From: Candidatus Coproplasma excrementipullorum | Lineage (GTDB): Bacteria; Bacillota; Clostridia; Christensenellales; Borkfalkiaceae | Length of the DNA: 52,547 nt | Direction of reading: 5' to 3' | NCBI GenBank assembly: GCA_018714165.1 | Contig: DVNU01000041.1 | Coordinates: 1-52,547 of the forward strand | Shown: in pieces, positions 17,350 to 24,889 of the stretch | Position numbering within the stretch: position 1 is the stretch's first letter | How the letters are laid out: each line of letters starts with the position of its first letter | Program-made: the position numbers and the translations under genes | The notes under the pieces: model-generated | Seen by the model: the letters and a program-made list of their open reading frames with translations, nothing else | Told to the model about the DNA's origin: nothing | Databases searched by the model: none

Positions 17350-17573
17350 ATGAATAGAGAATAGTGAAGAGTGAATAGTTATGGTGGAATAGTATATTGT
17401 TGGCTGCAAGATGAGCCCGTATTTACCGCCAATGCAATTTTGCGGGGCATGGCTACACCGACACGGTGTTGGCCGCAAGACGGGCACGGCAGAATTATAT
17501 GGCAAGGCTGCGGAGCCCGTCAGCAGCGGCACGCCGCCAAATAATTTTGCCGATTTTTGGCAATACTAATGGT
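17350..17573. other. Non-coding region before veg
   Basis: No gene is supported. It begins with an AT-rich GAATAGTGAAGAGTGAATAG stretch, a word also found near 23100, then imperfect repeats (TTGGCTGCAAGATGAGCCCG and TTGGCCGCAAGACGGGCACG). An open frame continues from here into veg, but the conserved Veg start is at 17574. Confidence 0.4.
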
Positions 17574-17837
17574 ATGATCAAAACAGGAACTTCCATTTAT
17601 GCAATTAAGCAGGCCATTATGGACTGTAACAACTGCGAGGTTACGGTAAAACTCAACCTCGGCCGCAACAAATTCGTCACTTTTCCCGCCACCCTTTCGG
17701 GTGTGTACCCCTCAATCTTCACCGTTCAGCCGCACGATAAAAACTTTCTCGGCAAAACGGCATATTCGTATTCGGAAATTCTCTGTGGCAGGGTAAAGAT
17801 AACGCCCGGAAACGGCAAGGCGGAAAATTTAAAATAA
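17574..17837 (+). CDS. veg: Veg family protein
   Basis: 87 residues from the ATG at 17574, where family similarity begins (MIKTGTSIYAIKQAI). Later motifs are GRNKFVTFPATLSGVYPSIFTV and YSYSEILCG, all typical of Veg. Veg is a small, highly expressed cytoplasmic protein of Bacillota implicated in biofilm matrix control and spore outgrowth in Bacillus subtilis. An upstream in-frame extension lies over non-coding repeats and is not included. No clear ribosome binding site is seen. Confidence 0.9.
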   Translation: MIKTGTSIYAIKQAIMDCNNCEVTVKLNLGRNKFVTFPATLSGVYPSIFTVQPHDKNFLGKTAYSYSEILCGRVKITPGNGKAENLK

Positions 17838-17849
17838 TGCAATAAACAA

Positions 17850-17879
17850 GTCATATTGCAGGGGCTTTGAGCATATTAT
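17850..17879 (+). promoter_or_regulatory. Candidate sigma-E promoter
   Basis: GTCATATT (17850-17857), 14-base spacer, CATATTAT (17872-17879). This fits the mother-cell sigma-E pattern (-35 ending ATATT; -10 near CATACAAT), and the downstream gene encodes a SipL-like coat protein, a type of gene known to be under sigma-E control. Confidence 0.6.
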
Positions 17880-17980
17880 TACCTTGTAACAAAACAAGGA
17901 GCGCAGAGTTTGAAAAACATTAAACGCGCACGATTCGCGACTGTTTTTTAAACAGCTTTATGACAGAGGAGGTCATAAAT

Positions 17981-19450
17981 ATGATTAAGCCCCAAACCGG
18001 CTCTCTTTCCTATACGCGCAAAGCCGCGTCGCTCACCGCTCAGACGGTGGTACAGACCCGCCTTTCCCAGTCGGACGGCATCTCCGAAGTGCTCGTTGTC
18101 TGTCCGCAGGTCAGCCTCTTAAATTGCGAGGTCTCGTCGGGCAGGGTCAATTACAGCGGCAAAATCATCTTCACCGTCGTCTACAGCGACGAGGAGGGCA
18201 AGCTCTGCCGCATGCAGAAGGGCGCGGAATTTTCGCACTTCTGCGACGACGATGAACTTGCCCCCGCTCAGACGGCTGTGTGCGCCCTGTCCTGCGAAAA
18301 GGTCACCACCCGCCGCGACGGCTCGGCCATAATCATCTCTGCCGTCGTCACGGCCGAAATAAACGTGTTTGCTCCCGCCGAACGCACATTCATAACTGCG
18401 TGCGAAGGTGCTTATTTAAAGACGCAGACAAAAGAATTTTTCTCCTTCATAACCTTTTCCGGCGAGTGCGAGGTGGAGGACGACTTTGACGCCGACGGCG
18501 TCGACGACATCCTCGTTCCGTCCGCCTGCGCGCTCGTCACCTCCGCCGAGTGCGGCACGGGCGAGGTAAATGTTTCGGGCGAAATTAACTTGAGCCTGCT
18601 GGCAATGCGCCGCGCCTTTCCCGCCAGCCTTGAGCGTGTTATTCCCTTCAGGTGCGAGGTTCCCTGCGAGGACAGCTTTTCGGGCGCTCTGCCCGCCGTC
18701 CGCGCCGAAATACGCGATATGAACGTCAATGCGACTGTCGACGACGAGCGCGGCAAGTGCAGGGTGGAATTCAGCTGTACCGTGGCCGTCAGCGGCTACT
18801 TCGCCCAGCGGACGGAGCAGACTGTGGCGACGGACGCGTTCAGCTGTACGAATACCGTAAGCGGCGAGACCGCGCGCGAGAGCGCAAGGATAATCGCCGA
18901 GCGCAAATTGTATTCCGAGCGCATAAATTCGCCCGCCGCGGCAAAGGCTAAGCTCGACTTCACCTGTCGGTTCCTCGCCGTGGCCTGTCCCGTTGCGGAG
19001 TACGAATACGTGCCCGCAAGCGGCGCCGTGGAGGGCGGTGTTTCGGCCATACTGCTGTACGAACAGGGCGGCGACGTCAAGTCTACGGCCATAAATATTC
19101 CCTTCTCCGTGCGCGTGAGCGCGGCCGAGGGTGCATCGGCGCAGGTTTCGGTGTGCGGCGTTAGCGTTAAACAGCCCACCGAGGGACAGATAGAGGGCGA
19201 GGCGCTCATTAAGGTCAGCGCGGCATATCCGCGCGTCTCCGAGGCCGAGTATCTGTGCTCCGTGGAGGAGGGCGCGGCCCTTACCCCTTCGGAGAGCGCA
19301 GTCACGGTAATAATTCCCTCGCCCGGCGACGGACTGTGGGATGCGGCGCGCAGGCTGGGCTGTCCGCCCGAAGAGGTCGCCGCCGCCAATCCCGATTTAA
19401 AATATCCGCTCACCGGCGGCGAGAGGATACTTGTTTACCGCAAAAAATAG
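17981..19450 (+). CDS. sipL: SipL-like SPOCS (DUF3794) and LysM protein
   Basis: 489 residues with repeated SPOCS/DUF3794 modules (three by eye, about residues 20-150, 155-290 and 325-420) and a C-terminal LysM domain (about 440-488: GDGLWDAARRLGCPPEEVAAANP...GERILVYRKK). This is the domain order of SipL, the clostridial SpoIVA-interacting protein that anchors spore coat assembly at the forespore. The ATG at 17981 is chosen because GAGGAGG lies just upstream; a start at 17960 would overlap that site. It is preceded by a sigma-E-like promoter and followed by a 17-bp hairpin. Confidence 0.8.
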   Translation: MIKPQTGSLSYTRKAASLTAQTVVQTRLSQSDGISEVLVVCPQVSLLNCEVSSGRVNYSGKIIFTVVYSDEEGKLCRMQKGAEFSHFCDDDELAPAQTAVCALSCEKVTTRRDGSAIIISAVVTAEINVFAPAERTFITACEGAYLKTQTKEFFSFITFSGECEVEDDFDADGVDDILVPSACALVTSAECGTGEVNVSGEINLSLLAMRRAFPASLERVIPFRCEVPCEDSFSGALPAVRAEIRDMNVNATVDDERGKCRVEFSCTVAVSGYFAQRTEQTVATDAFSCTNTVSGETARESARIIAERKLYSERINSPAAAKAKLDFTCRFLAVACPVAEYEYVPASGAVEGGVSAILLYEQGGDVKSTAINIPFSVRVSAAEGASAQVSVCGVSVKQPTEGQIEGEALIKVSAAYPRVSEAEYLCSVEEGAALTPSESAVTVIIPSPGDGLWDAARRLGCPPEEVAAANPDLKYPLTGGERILVYRKK

Positions 19451-19467
19451 CACATATTCAACGGGGG

Positions 19468-19504
19468 TGCGCCCGCCGCACGCAATATGCGTGCGGCGGG
19501 CGCA
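19468..19504 (+). terminator. 17-bp perfect hairpin after sipL
   Basis: TGCGCCCGCCGCACGCA pairs perfectly with its complement at 19488-19504 around ATA, followed by ATTTG. Confidence 0.75.
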
Positions 19505-19522
19505 ATTTGTATTGAAAAAGTA

Positions 19523-19551
19523 TTGAAATGCGCGAAGCGGTGTGGTATAAT
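19523..19551 (+). promoter_or_regulatory. Promoter of ispE, probably leaderless
   Basis: TTGAAA (19523-19528), 17-base spacer, TATAAT (19546-19551). The ATG at 19558 is six bases further on, the distance at which transcription starts. There is no ribosome binding site. Confidence 0.75.
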
Positions 19552-19557
19552 GACGGT

Positions 19558-20418
19558 ATGGAGAGCGTTACCGTCAGAGCATATGCAAAAATAAACTTAA
19601 GCCTCGACGTCACCGGCACGCGCGGCGGCTACCACACTATCGACAGCGTAGTCGCGTCCGTCGACATCTTTGACGAAATAACCGTCTCCACGCGCGATGA
19701 CGGACAGGTCACAATAACAATGCGCGGCCGGGGCAGTGAGGATATCCCGCCCGAAAGCAACAACGCCTGCAGGGCCGCGCGCGCCTTTTTCGCCGCGCGC
19801 GGCAGCGGCGGGGCGGATATATCCGTGCTCAAACACATTCCGATGGGTGCGGGCCTTGGCGGCTCCTCTGCCGACGCGGCCGGCGTGCTTAACGCCCTTT
19901 GCCTGCTGTTCGGCGGCGATTATGCCGCGGCCAAGGCCATTGCGGACAGCATAGGGAGCGACTGCGGCTATATGCTCCGCGGCGGCTATGCGCGCTTAAC
20001 GGGGCGGGGCGAGCGGGTAAGCCTTATAGATGGCGGCCCTAAGCTGTATCTTATCGTCGCCTTTCCCGAAGGCGGCGTATCCACGGCGAGATGCTATGCC
20101 CTCTCCGATGTTTATCCCGGTCATCGCCGCACCTCTGCAGCCGTTAACCGCGCTATATGCGCGGGGCAATTGCAGGAATTGGGCAAAAGCCTTTCAAACG
20201 GGCTCTATCCCGCGGCGGCCGTAATAAATGGCAATATCCGCGATTCTGTGGCCGAGCTTTCGGCCCTTTCGCCACTCGGCGTAAACATGACGGGTTCGGG
20301 CAGTGCGGTTTACGCCCTGTTCGGCGACGAAACTTCGCGCGACAGCGCACTAAAAAAATATATAGGGGGTTGCCGCGCAGTCGCGGCCGAGACTTTAATC
20401 CCCGAAAGGTACTTATAA
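19558..20418 (+). CDS. ispE: 4-diphosphocytidyl-2-C-methyl-D-erythritol kinase
   Basis: 286 residues. The start at 19558 gives the family N-terminus VRAYAKINLSLDVTG; the longer in-frame start at 19528 would place the promoter inside the gene. The GHMP-kinase ATP motif PMGAGLGGSSADAA and the late motif MTGSGSAVYALF are present. IspE phosphorylates CDP-ME in the MEP pathway to isoprenoids. The stop overlaps the next ATG (TAATG), so translation of the next gene is probably coupled. Confidence 0.93.
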   Translation: MESVTVRAYAKINLSLDVTGTRGGYHTIDSVVASVDIFDEITVSTRDDGQVTITMRGRGSEDIPPESNNACRAARAFFAARGSGGADISVLKHIPMGAGLGGSSADAAGVLNALCLLFGGDYAAAKAIADSIGSDCGYMLRGGYARLTGRGERVSLIDGGPKLYLIVAFPEGGVSTARCYALSDVYPGHRRTSAAVNRAICAGQLQELGKSLSNGLYPAAAVINGNIRDSVAELSALSPLGVNMTGSGSAVYALFGDETSRDSALKKYIGGCRAVAAETLIPERYL

Positions 20419-21305
20419 TGGCAGAAGAAAGACTTTTAGACGACGACAAGGATAAAAAATACCGCTTCCGCATCAACGCCGACGGCGAGGAAGAGCTGAT
20501 TGTAGGCGAAGGCGAGGATATTCGCCCGGTTGTGGAAGAGGCGGAACTATCCTTCGACGAAGCCGAAGATTACGAAGACTACGCCTATGACGGCGAGGAC
20601 GACGAGCGCTATACCACCCACGAGGATGAAAAGGCTGTGGCCGCCCTGTTGGAGCGCGCCCGCGAAGATGTAGAGCAGGGCAATTTTTCCACCGCGCTCG
20701 AATATGTCGACCAGGCGTCAGATATCTTGCCCGACGACGGAGAAGTTGCTGCAATGGAACTGACGGTATACACCAAAAATCTCACCGACTTTTCGCAAAA
20801 CGTTATGCCACAGGCGCTTACGGCGGCCAAAAAGGTGGCGCAGTTCACCTCTGCGGAGAGCAAAAAAAGGCTTGCAGAGACAGGTGCAGACAGGCTTAAC
20901 AGCATGATATGTGCCCTCCAGTCGCAGGCGGACGAGCTTTCGGAGCGAAACGAACAGGGCAAGGCCGAACGCGCCGTGCGCTTTGACGCCGACAATAAAA
21001 AGGCGATGACCCGCTTCTTTGTTTCGCTTGCTCCGCTCGCGCTCTTTGTTGCGCTGGCCGTCTATTTTTCGACCATAATGTTTGCGGACGACAGCGGAGT
21101 GTTTATAGTTCTTACCATAGTATTTGCCGTTCTTTCGCTCATTTGCTTTGCAGTGTGTGTGTTCACGGCGCGCGCCTTCAACATAACGGCGCGCAGGGTG
21201 CGCATGAACCGCGACAATTCGCGCACGCAGGTAGGGCGCGATTACGAGGCCTGCATGACCCGCCTTTCCGCATTGAGGACAATTTACGATGCCGTCACAA
21301 AGTAA
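20418..21305 (+). CDS. Acidic protein with helical repeat and two membrane segments
   Basis: 295 residues. An acidic N-terminal third (to about residue 70) is followed by a TPR-like helical segment (AVAALLERAREDVEQGNFSTALEYVDQAS) and a helical stretch. Two transmembrane helices lie at about residues 202-221 and 226-249, then a basic C-terminus. I do not recognise a family. Its ATG overlaps the ispE stop by one base with GAAAGG upstream, and its end overlaps the cysteine desulfurase gene, so the three form one operon. Confidence 0.75.
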   Translation: MAEERLLDDDKDKKYRFRINADGEEELIVGEGEDIRPVVEEAELSFDEAEDYEDYAYDGEDDERYTTHEDEKAVAALLERAREDVEQGNFSTALEYVDQASDILPDDGEVAAMELTVYTKNLTDFSQNVMPQALTAAKKVAQFTSAESKKRLAETGADRLNSMICALQSQADELSERNEQGKAERAVRFDADNKKAMTRFFVSLAPLALFVALAVYFSTIMFADDSGVFIVLTIVFAVLSLICFAVCVFTARAFNITARRVRMNRDNSRTQVGRDYEACMTRLSALRTIYDAVTK

Positions 21306-22431
21306 AATTTATCTCGACCACGCCGCCACGACTCCGCTCGACGGCGGCGTATTCAATTTAATGGCGCCCTATTTTTCGGGCGTGTTCGGCAACCCCTCGT
21401 CCCAGCATTTTTGCGGGCGCGAGGCGGCCAACGCCGTCACTTCCGCGCGCGATAAAATGGCCGTTGCCCTGGGAATATCCCCCGCCGAACTGTATTTTAC
21501 GGGCGGCGGAACGGAGGCAGATAACCTGGGTATAAAGGGCATTGCGCAGGCCAATGCCGGGCGCGGGCGGCATATTGTAGTCTCCGCGATTGAACATCCC
21601 GCCGTCATTGAAAGCGCTTTGGATGCGCGCGCGTATGGAGTTGAGGTGACATTCGTCAATCCCGATGAGAACGGCGTGATAACGCCTTCGGCCGTGGCTG
21701 ACGCCATGCGGGCGGACACCTCGCTCGTCGCCGTAATGTCGGCCAACAACGAGACGGGCGTCATACAGCCCATTGAGGAAATTTACAATATTGTTAAAGG
21801 GCGCGGCGCATATCTTTGGTGCGACTGTGTTCAGTCGGCGGGTATGCTGCCGATGTCGCGCTTTCCTGCGGACGGGTTCGCTTTGTCTGCACACAAATTT
21901 TACGGCCCCAAGGGTGCGGGCGCGGCGTGCATAAAAAAGGGCGTGAGATTTTTACGTCAGATGTCCGGCGGCCACCAGGAACGCGGCCTTCGCGGCGGCA
22001 CTATAAACACTCCCGCAATAGTCGGCATGGCCGAGGCGCTCAGCTTAAGTCTTAAGCGTGCCGAAGAGGACAGCGTCCGCATTGCCGCCCTGCGCGACTT
22101 GTTCGAGAGCGAGGTTGTCAATCAGATAGACGGCGTTACGGTAAACGGCGGCGGGGCTGAAAGATTGCCTTCGCACTCCAATCTCAGCTTCGAGGGCTGT
22201 GAGGGTCAGAACATCGTCTTTCTGCTCGATTTAAACGGCGTTGCCACCTCTACGGGCGCGGCCTGCTCATCGGGCGCGACTACGCCCTCTCATGTGCTCA
22301 CGGCCATGGGGCTGGGTGAGGCCCGCGTAAAGTCCGCCGTGCGCTTTACATTCGGCCGAAATAACACTGCCGAAGAGGTTGAACGTGCCGTTGGCATTTT
22401 AAAAAAGGTCATCTCTGCAATACGGGGATGA
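21289..22431 (+). CDS. Cysteine desulfurase (NifS/IscS family)
   Basis: 380 residues of the class V PLP aminotransferase fold, starting IYLDHAATTPLDGG. The PLP lysine is in SAHKFYGPKG, the Asn-Glu pair in ANNETGVIQP, and the catalytic Cys in STGAACSSG. It moves sulfur from cysteine to scaffold or tRNA-thiolation partners. No iscU or mnmA lies beside it, so the acceptor (Fe-S clusters or thio-tRNA) is open. It overlaps the previous gene by 17 bases and ends at a strong bidirectional terminator. Confidence 0.93.
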   Translation: MPSQSKIYLDHAATTPLDGGVFNLMAPYFSGVFGNPSSQHFCGREAANAVTSARDKMAVALGISPAELYFTGGGTEADNLGIKGIAQANAGRGRHIVVSAIEHPAVIESALDARAYGVEVTFVNPDENGVITPSAVADAMRADTSLVAVMSANNETGVIQPIEEIYNIVKGRGAYLWCDCVQSAGMLPMSRFPADGFALSAHKFYGPKGAGAACIKKGVRFLRQMSGGHQERGLRGGTINTPAIVGMAEALSLSLKRAEEDSVRIAALRDLFESEVVNQIDGVTVNGGGAERLPSHSNLSFEGCEGQNIVFLLDLNGVATSTGAACSSGATTPSHVLTAMGLGEARVKSAVRFTFGRNNTAEEVERAVGILKKVISAIRG

Positions 22432-22470
22432 CTGAATGGCAAATACAGAAGCATATAAAATAGTAAAAAA

Positions 22471-22508
22471 TCCGTCGCAGTTTTAAAAAACTGCGACGGA
22501 TTTTTTTT
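22471..22508. terminator. Bidirectional terminator
   Basis: TCCGTCGCAG pairs with CTGCGACGGA, extended by A/T pairs, with T-runs on both strands. It separates the cysteine desulfurase operon from gntR. Confidence 0.95.
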
Positions 22509-22532
22509 GTGTTGCTGAGGGTTGTCGAATGC

Positions 22533-22559
22533 AAAAACGGCGCGCCGTACAGGCGCGCC
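22533..22559 (-). terminator. Terminator of gntR
   Basis: On the minus strand GGCGCGCC-TGTAC-GGCGCGCC is followed by G and five T. Confidence 0.8.
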
Positions 22560-22570
22560 ATTTTATGTCT

Positions 22571-22921
22571 TTATACAGTTATGTGGTCGTCAAAGGCCGT
22601 GGCTACGGCGGATTCAATCTCCTCCCTGGTGTAGCCCAGATTTTTCAGCTCGGCAATTTTTGACAGAAGCATCTGGCCGCGGTCGGGGCGGGGGCGGCGC
22701 GCCGAGGAAACGAACACGCCCTTCTTTGCAATTGTGAATACAACACCTTCTTCCTCAAGCTGGGTGTAAGCCCTCTGCACAGTGTTGGGGTTAACGCCCA
22801 GTTCCTCTGCAAATTCGCGGCAGCTGGGCAGTTTGTCGCCCTCTTTAAGCATTCCCGCGGCAATCCGCCTTTTAATATTTTCGCCTATCACTAAAAATAA
22901 ACTCATCTTGGGTGCCTTCAT
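22571..22921 (-). CDS. GntR-family (YtrA-type) transcriptional repressor
   Basis: 116 residues. The N-terminal winged helix has the GntR signature GDKLPSCREFAEELGVNPNTVQRAYTQLEEEG. The short C-terminal helical tail (residues 80-116) is the size of YtrA-subfamily dimerisation segments, not a ligand domain. YtrA regulators usually control an adjacent ABC exporter, but none is adjacent here, so the regulon is elsewhere or the gene acts mostly on itself. GGGAGAAAGG precedes the ATG. The promoter carries four 9-base operator-like repeats. Confidence 0.88.
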   Translation of the reverse strand: MKAPKMSLFLVIGENIKRRIAAGMLKEGDKLPSCREFAEELGVNPNTVQRAYTQLEEEGVVFTIAKKGVFVSSARRPRPDRGQMLLSKIAELKNLGYTREEIESAVATAFDDHITV

Positions 22922-22946
22922 TTTGCCTTTCTCCCGTGTAAAAATC

Positions 22947-23000
22947 TGTACTTACTGTACTTATTGTATTAATTGTACTACATATTTTTAATACAGTCAA
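22947..23000 (-). promoter_or_regulatory. gntR promoter with four 9-bp operator repeats
   Basis: On the minus strand: TTGACT (23000-22995), 17-base spacer, TACAAT (22977-22972). Overlapping and downstream of the -10, the plus strand reads TGTACTTAC, TGTACTTAT, TGTATTAAT, TGTACTACA as exact 9-base tandem units (22947-22982). Autorepression is likely. Confidence 0.75.
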
Positions 23001-23203
23001 TACATTCTACAAAATTTTTACAATCTATCCGACCGCCTTTTTTCAGAAAGATTTCTCGGTTGCGCTAGAAATGACAAAGGGGGGATGCAGCTTCGCTGCA
23101 GTGAGTGAAGAGAGAATAGTGATGATTTAAGGCGTGATGAGGGGTGGATATAGCCGCGAACATTTCTGCCTTTTCTATCTCTAACCCCTAACTAATCCCT
23201 AAT
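23001..23203. other. Non-coding stretch
   Basis: No gene is supported. It contains a GAGAATAGTGATG word like that at 17350 and a short GCAGCTTCGCTGC hairpin near 23087. The repeat array follows. Confidence 0.4.
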
Positions 23204-23380
23204 AAACAGAAACAGCACGTCAGAGTCCAACTCTTAGTTATATAAACAGAAACAGCACGTCAGAGTCCAACTCTTAGTTATATAAACAGAAATAGCACGT
23301 CAGAGTCCAACTCTTAATTTTATAAAACAGAAATAGTACGTCAGAGTCCAACTCTTAGTTATATAAACAGAAATAGCACG
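23204..23380. repeat. Tandem array of a 40-bp unit
   Basis: Units start at 23204, 23244, 23284 (41 bp) and 23325, with a 16-base partial at 23365. Each has AAACAGAAAYAGYACG and the small hairpin AGAGTCCAACTCT, then TTAGTTATAT. Units 1 and 2 are identical. There are no spacers, so this is not CRISPR. The array ends at a hairpin, ATAGCACG/CGTGCTAT (23373-23398). Confidence 0.9.
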
Positions 23381-23628
23381 AACCGGAGTCCGTGCTATCT
23401 CTATATGATAAGGGGGAAAATGATGAGCTATGTAATATGTAAACGATTCTTTATTCCTTTGTGCTTTAGCTTTACCGCCGCCGCATCACTTATCGTTTAC
23501 GTGTATTATTATACCCAATCTTCAGAAAAAGTAAAATATTTTGATGAAAATTTTTTTGCGCAAGAAATTTTTTTAGCTTCAATCAATTTTTGTAACCTTC
23601 GCACAATTGTAAAAATTACGTCACTATC

Positions 23629-24132
23629 CTACAAAATGCGGCACAGCAGGCAGGAGAGCACAGTGCTCAGCGCCGTGGAGAGCAGCACGATGGCCAGCGG
23701 AAGCGCCCGCTCCTTTTTGTTGGTGCCTGCAAAGTACAGAGCAAACACGTAAAACACCGTCTCGGATGATGCGTAGATTGTGCAGGCGCACCGCGCAGGG
23801 TAGCTGTCCGCGCCGTACTGCTCCAAAACTTCGGTCAAAAGCGAAAGCGACCCGCTCCCCGAAAAAGGCTTTATCAGCGCCAGCTTTGCCAGCTCTTCGG
23901 GTACGCCCAGGGCGTTCATCACAGGCGACAGCGCCCGCGCCAGTGCGTCGGCTATGCCCGAAACTTCCAGAAGCTGACACATCATAAACACGGCCGCAAG
24001 TATCGGCAACAGCGACAGCGTAAATTTTAAACCCTCTTCGGCCCCCGCGCAGAAGGACGAGAATACGTTGACCTTTTTTGCGACGGCCGCCGTAATTATT
24101 ATTATGAAGAGCGACGGGATAACGAGCGACAT
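23629..24132 (-). CDS. spmB: Spore maturation protein B
   Basis: 167 residues, a hydrophobic nucleoside-recognition-domain (Gate) membrane protein. Motifs are LSLLPILAAVFMMCQLLEVSG, IKPFSGSGSLSLL and YASSETVFYV, all typical of SpmB. With SpmA it is needed for spore core dehydration and heat resistance in Bacillus subtilis and Clostridium perfringens. The start overlaps the 3' end of spmA by 31 bases, so the two are translated together. No terminator is obvious downstream. Confidence 0.93.
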   Translation of the reverse strand: MSLVIPSLFIIIITAAVAKKVNVFSSFCAGAEEGLKFTLSLLPILAAVFMMCQLLEVSGIADALARALSPVMNALGVPEELAKLALIKPFSGSGSLSLLTEVLEQYGADSYPARCACTIYASSETVFYVFALYFAGTNKKERALPLAIVLLSTALSTVLSCLLCRIL

Positions 24133-24674
24133 AATTTATCAGATAAAAAATATAAAATTACCGCCATCCCCGTGCAGATTGCGGTGGTCAGCAGGGCCGG
24201 TGCGAAGATGTCGGCGGGGGCGGCGCTTTGGTATGAGGCGCGCAGGGCGATTACGGTGGAGGGGACTATCTGCACGGATGTTGCATTGATAATAAACAAC
24301 AGATTGCGCCCGAATATGTTGCCCTCGCCGTCGAACGCCTTCATCGCTTTTACCCCGAAGGGCGTGGCCGCGCCGCCCAGGCCGAGCACGTTGCAGGTTA
24401 CGTTCATTGCTGCATATTGCGCACCCAATGCGCTCTTTGTCCTGAAAAATTTATAGCACGCGGGCCGCAGAAGGCGCGCCACGGCGTCGTTAATGCCCGC
24501 GTCCGAGGCCACGTGCGAAAGCCCCATCCAAAGGCTGTAAATGCAAAACAGCGTTAGGCAGGTTATTGCCGCCTCTTTGGCTCCGTTCAAAAGCGCAGGC
24601 AAAAAGGCATTCGGTCCGGCAATGCATAAAATAAGAGCTGAGGCTATGAATATGGCGGAGAATATTGCGTTCAT
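24102..24674 (-). CDS. spmA: Spore maturation protein A
   Basis: 190 residues with several membrane segments and the Gate-domain motifs LFCIYSLWMGLSHVASDAG, NVLGLGGAATPFGVKAM and NATSVQIVPSTVIALRA. It partners SpmB in spore dehydration. There is no clear ribosome binding site. On the minus strand GTCATATT (24710-24703) resembles a sigma-E -35 element, which would fit the known control of spmAB, but no matching -10 is convincing. Confidence 0.93.
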   Translation of the reverse strand: MNAIFSAIFIASALILCIAGPNAFLPALLNGAKEAAITCLTLFCIYSLWMGLSHVASDAGINDAVARLLRPACYKFFRTKSALGAQYAAMNVTCNVLGLGGAATPFGVKAMKAFDGEGNIFGRNLLFIINATSVQIVPSTVIALRASYQSAAPADIFAPALLTTAICTGMAVILYFLSDKLCRSLSRRSS

Positions 24675-24732
24675 CGGTTATTAATACTGCGTTTGTCACC
24701 GAAATATGACATTTTACGCGTAACTTATGTCT

Positions 24733-24770
24733 GCCCGCCGCGGCCCTTAAAGCGCCGCGGCGGGCTGTTT
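24733..24770 (+). terminator. Terminator-like hairpin in divergent region
   Basis: GCCCGCCGCGGC (24733-24744) pairs with GCCGCGGCGGGC (24754-24765), followed by TGTTTTTG. It lies between divergent spmA and metG, so no obvious transcript needs ending here; it may block read-through towards metG. Confidence 0.6.
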
Positions 24771-24792
24771 TTGCATAATCTTTGCCAATTTG

Positions 24793-24832
24793 GGTGCAAA
24801 CAATTTACATTTGCACCAAAATATGTTATATT
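24793..24832 (+). promoter_or_regulatory. metG promoter with overlapping dyad
   Basis: TTTACA (24804-24809), 17-base spacer, TATATT (24827-24832). Perfect 8-base arms GGTGCAAA (24793-24800) and TTTGCACC (24810-24817) flank the -35 box, a good place for a repressor. No T-box features are recognised in the leader. Confidence 0.65.
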
Positions 24833-24889
24833 TTAAAATGTAATTTTAAAGTATTCAGGCGGCGGGTCGCCGCAATCGGGAGTATGTAA

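Noticed and set aside
19528-19557. Longer start of IspE
   Set aside because: The extension would place the TATAAT box inside the gene, and family similarity begins just after the ATG at 19558.
20157-20417. Upstream extension of the membrane-protein gene after ispE
   Set aside because: It lies wholly inside ispE in another frame; the ATG at 20418 overlaps the ispE stop with a ribosome binding site.
23204-23380. CRISPR array
   Set aside because: The 40-bp units abut each other with no variable spacers, and no cas gene is present.
23405-23752. 115-residue plus-strand frame with a hydrophobic N-terminus after the 40-bp repeats
   Set aside because: Although GGGGG precedes an ATG, its last third is antisense to spmB and the composition is not protein-like. 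A short membrane peptide ending before 23629 cannot be excluded but is not supported.
24721-24889. T-box riboswitch before metG
   Set aside because: No T-box sequence or antiterminator pattern is visible, and the terminator-like hairpin lies upstream of the promoter.
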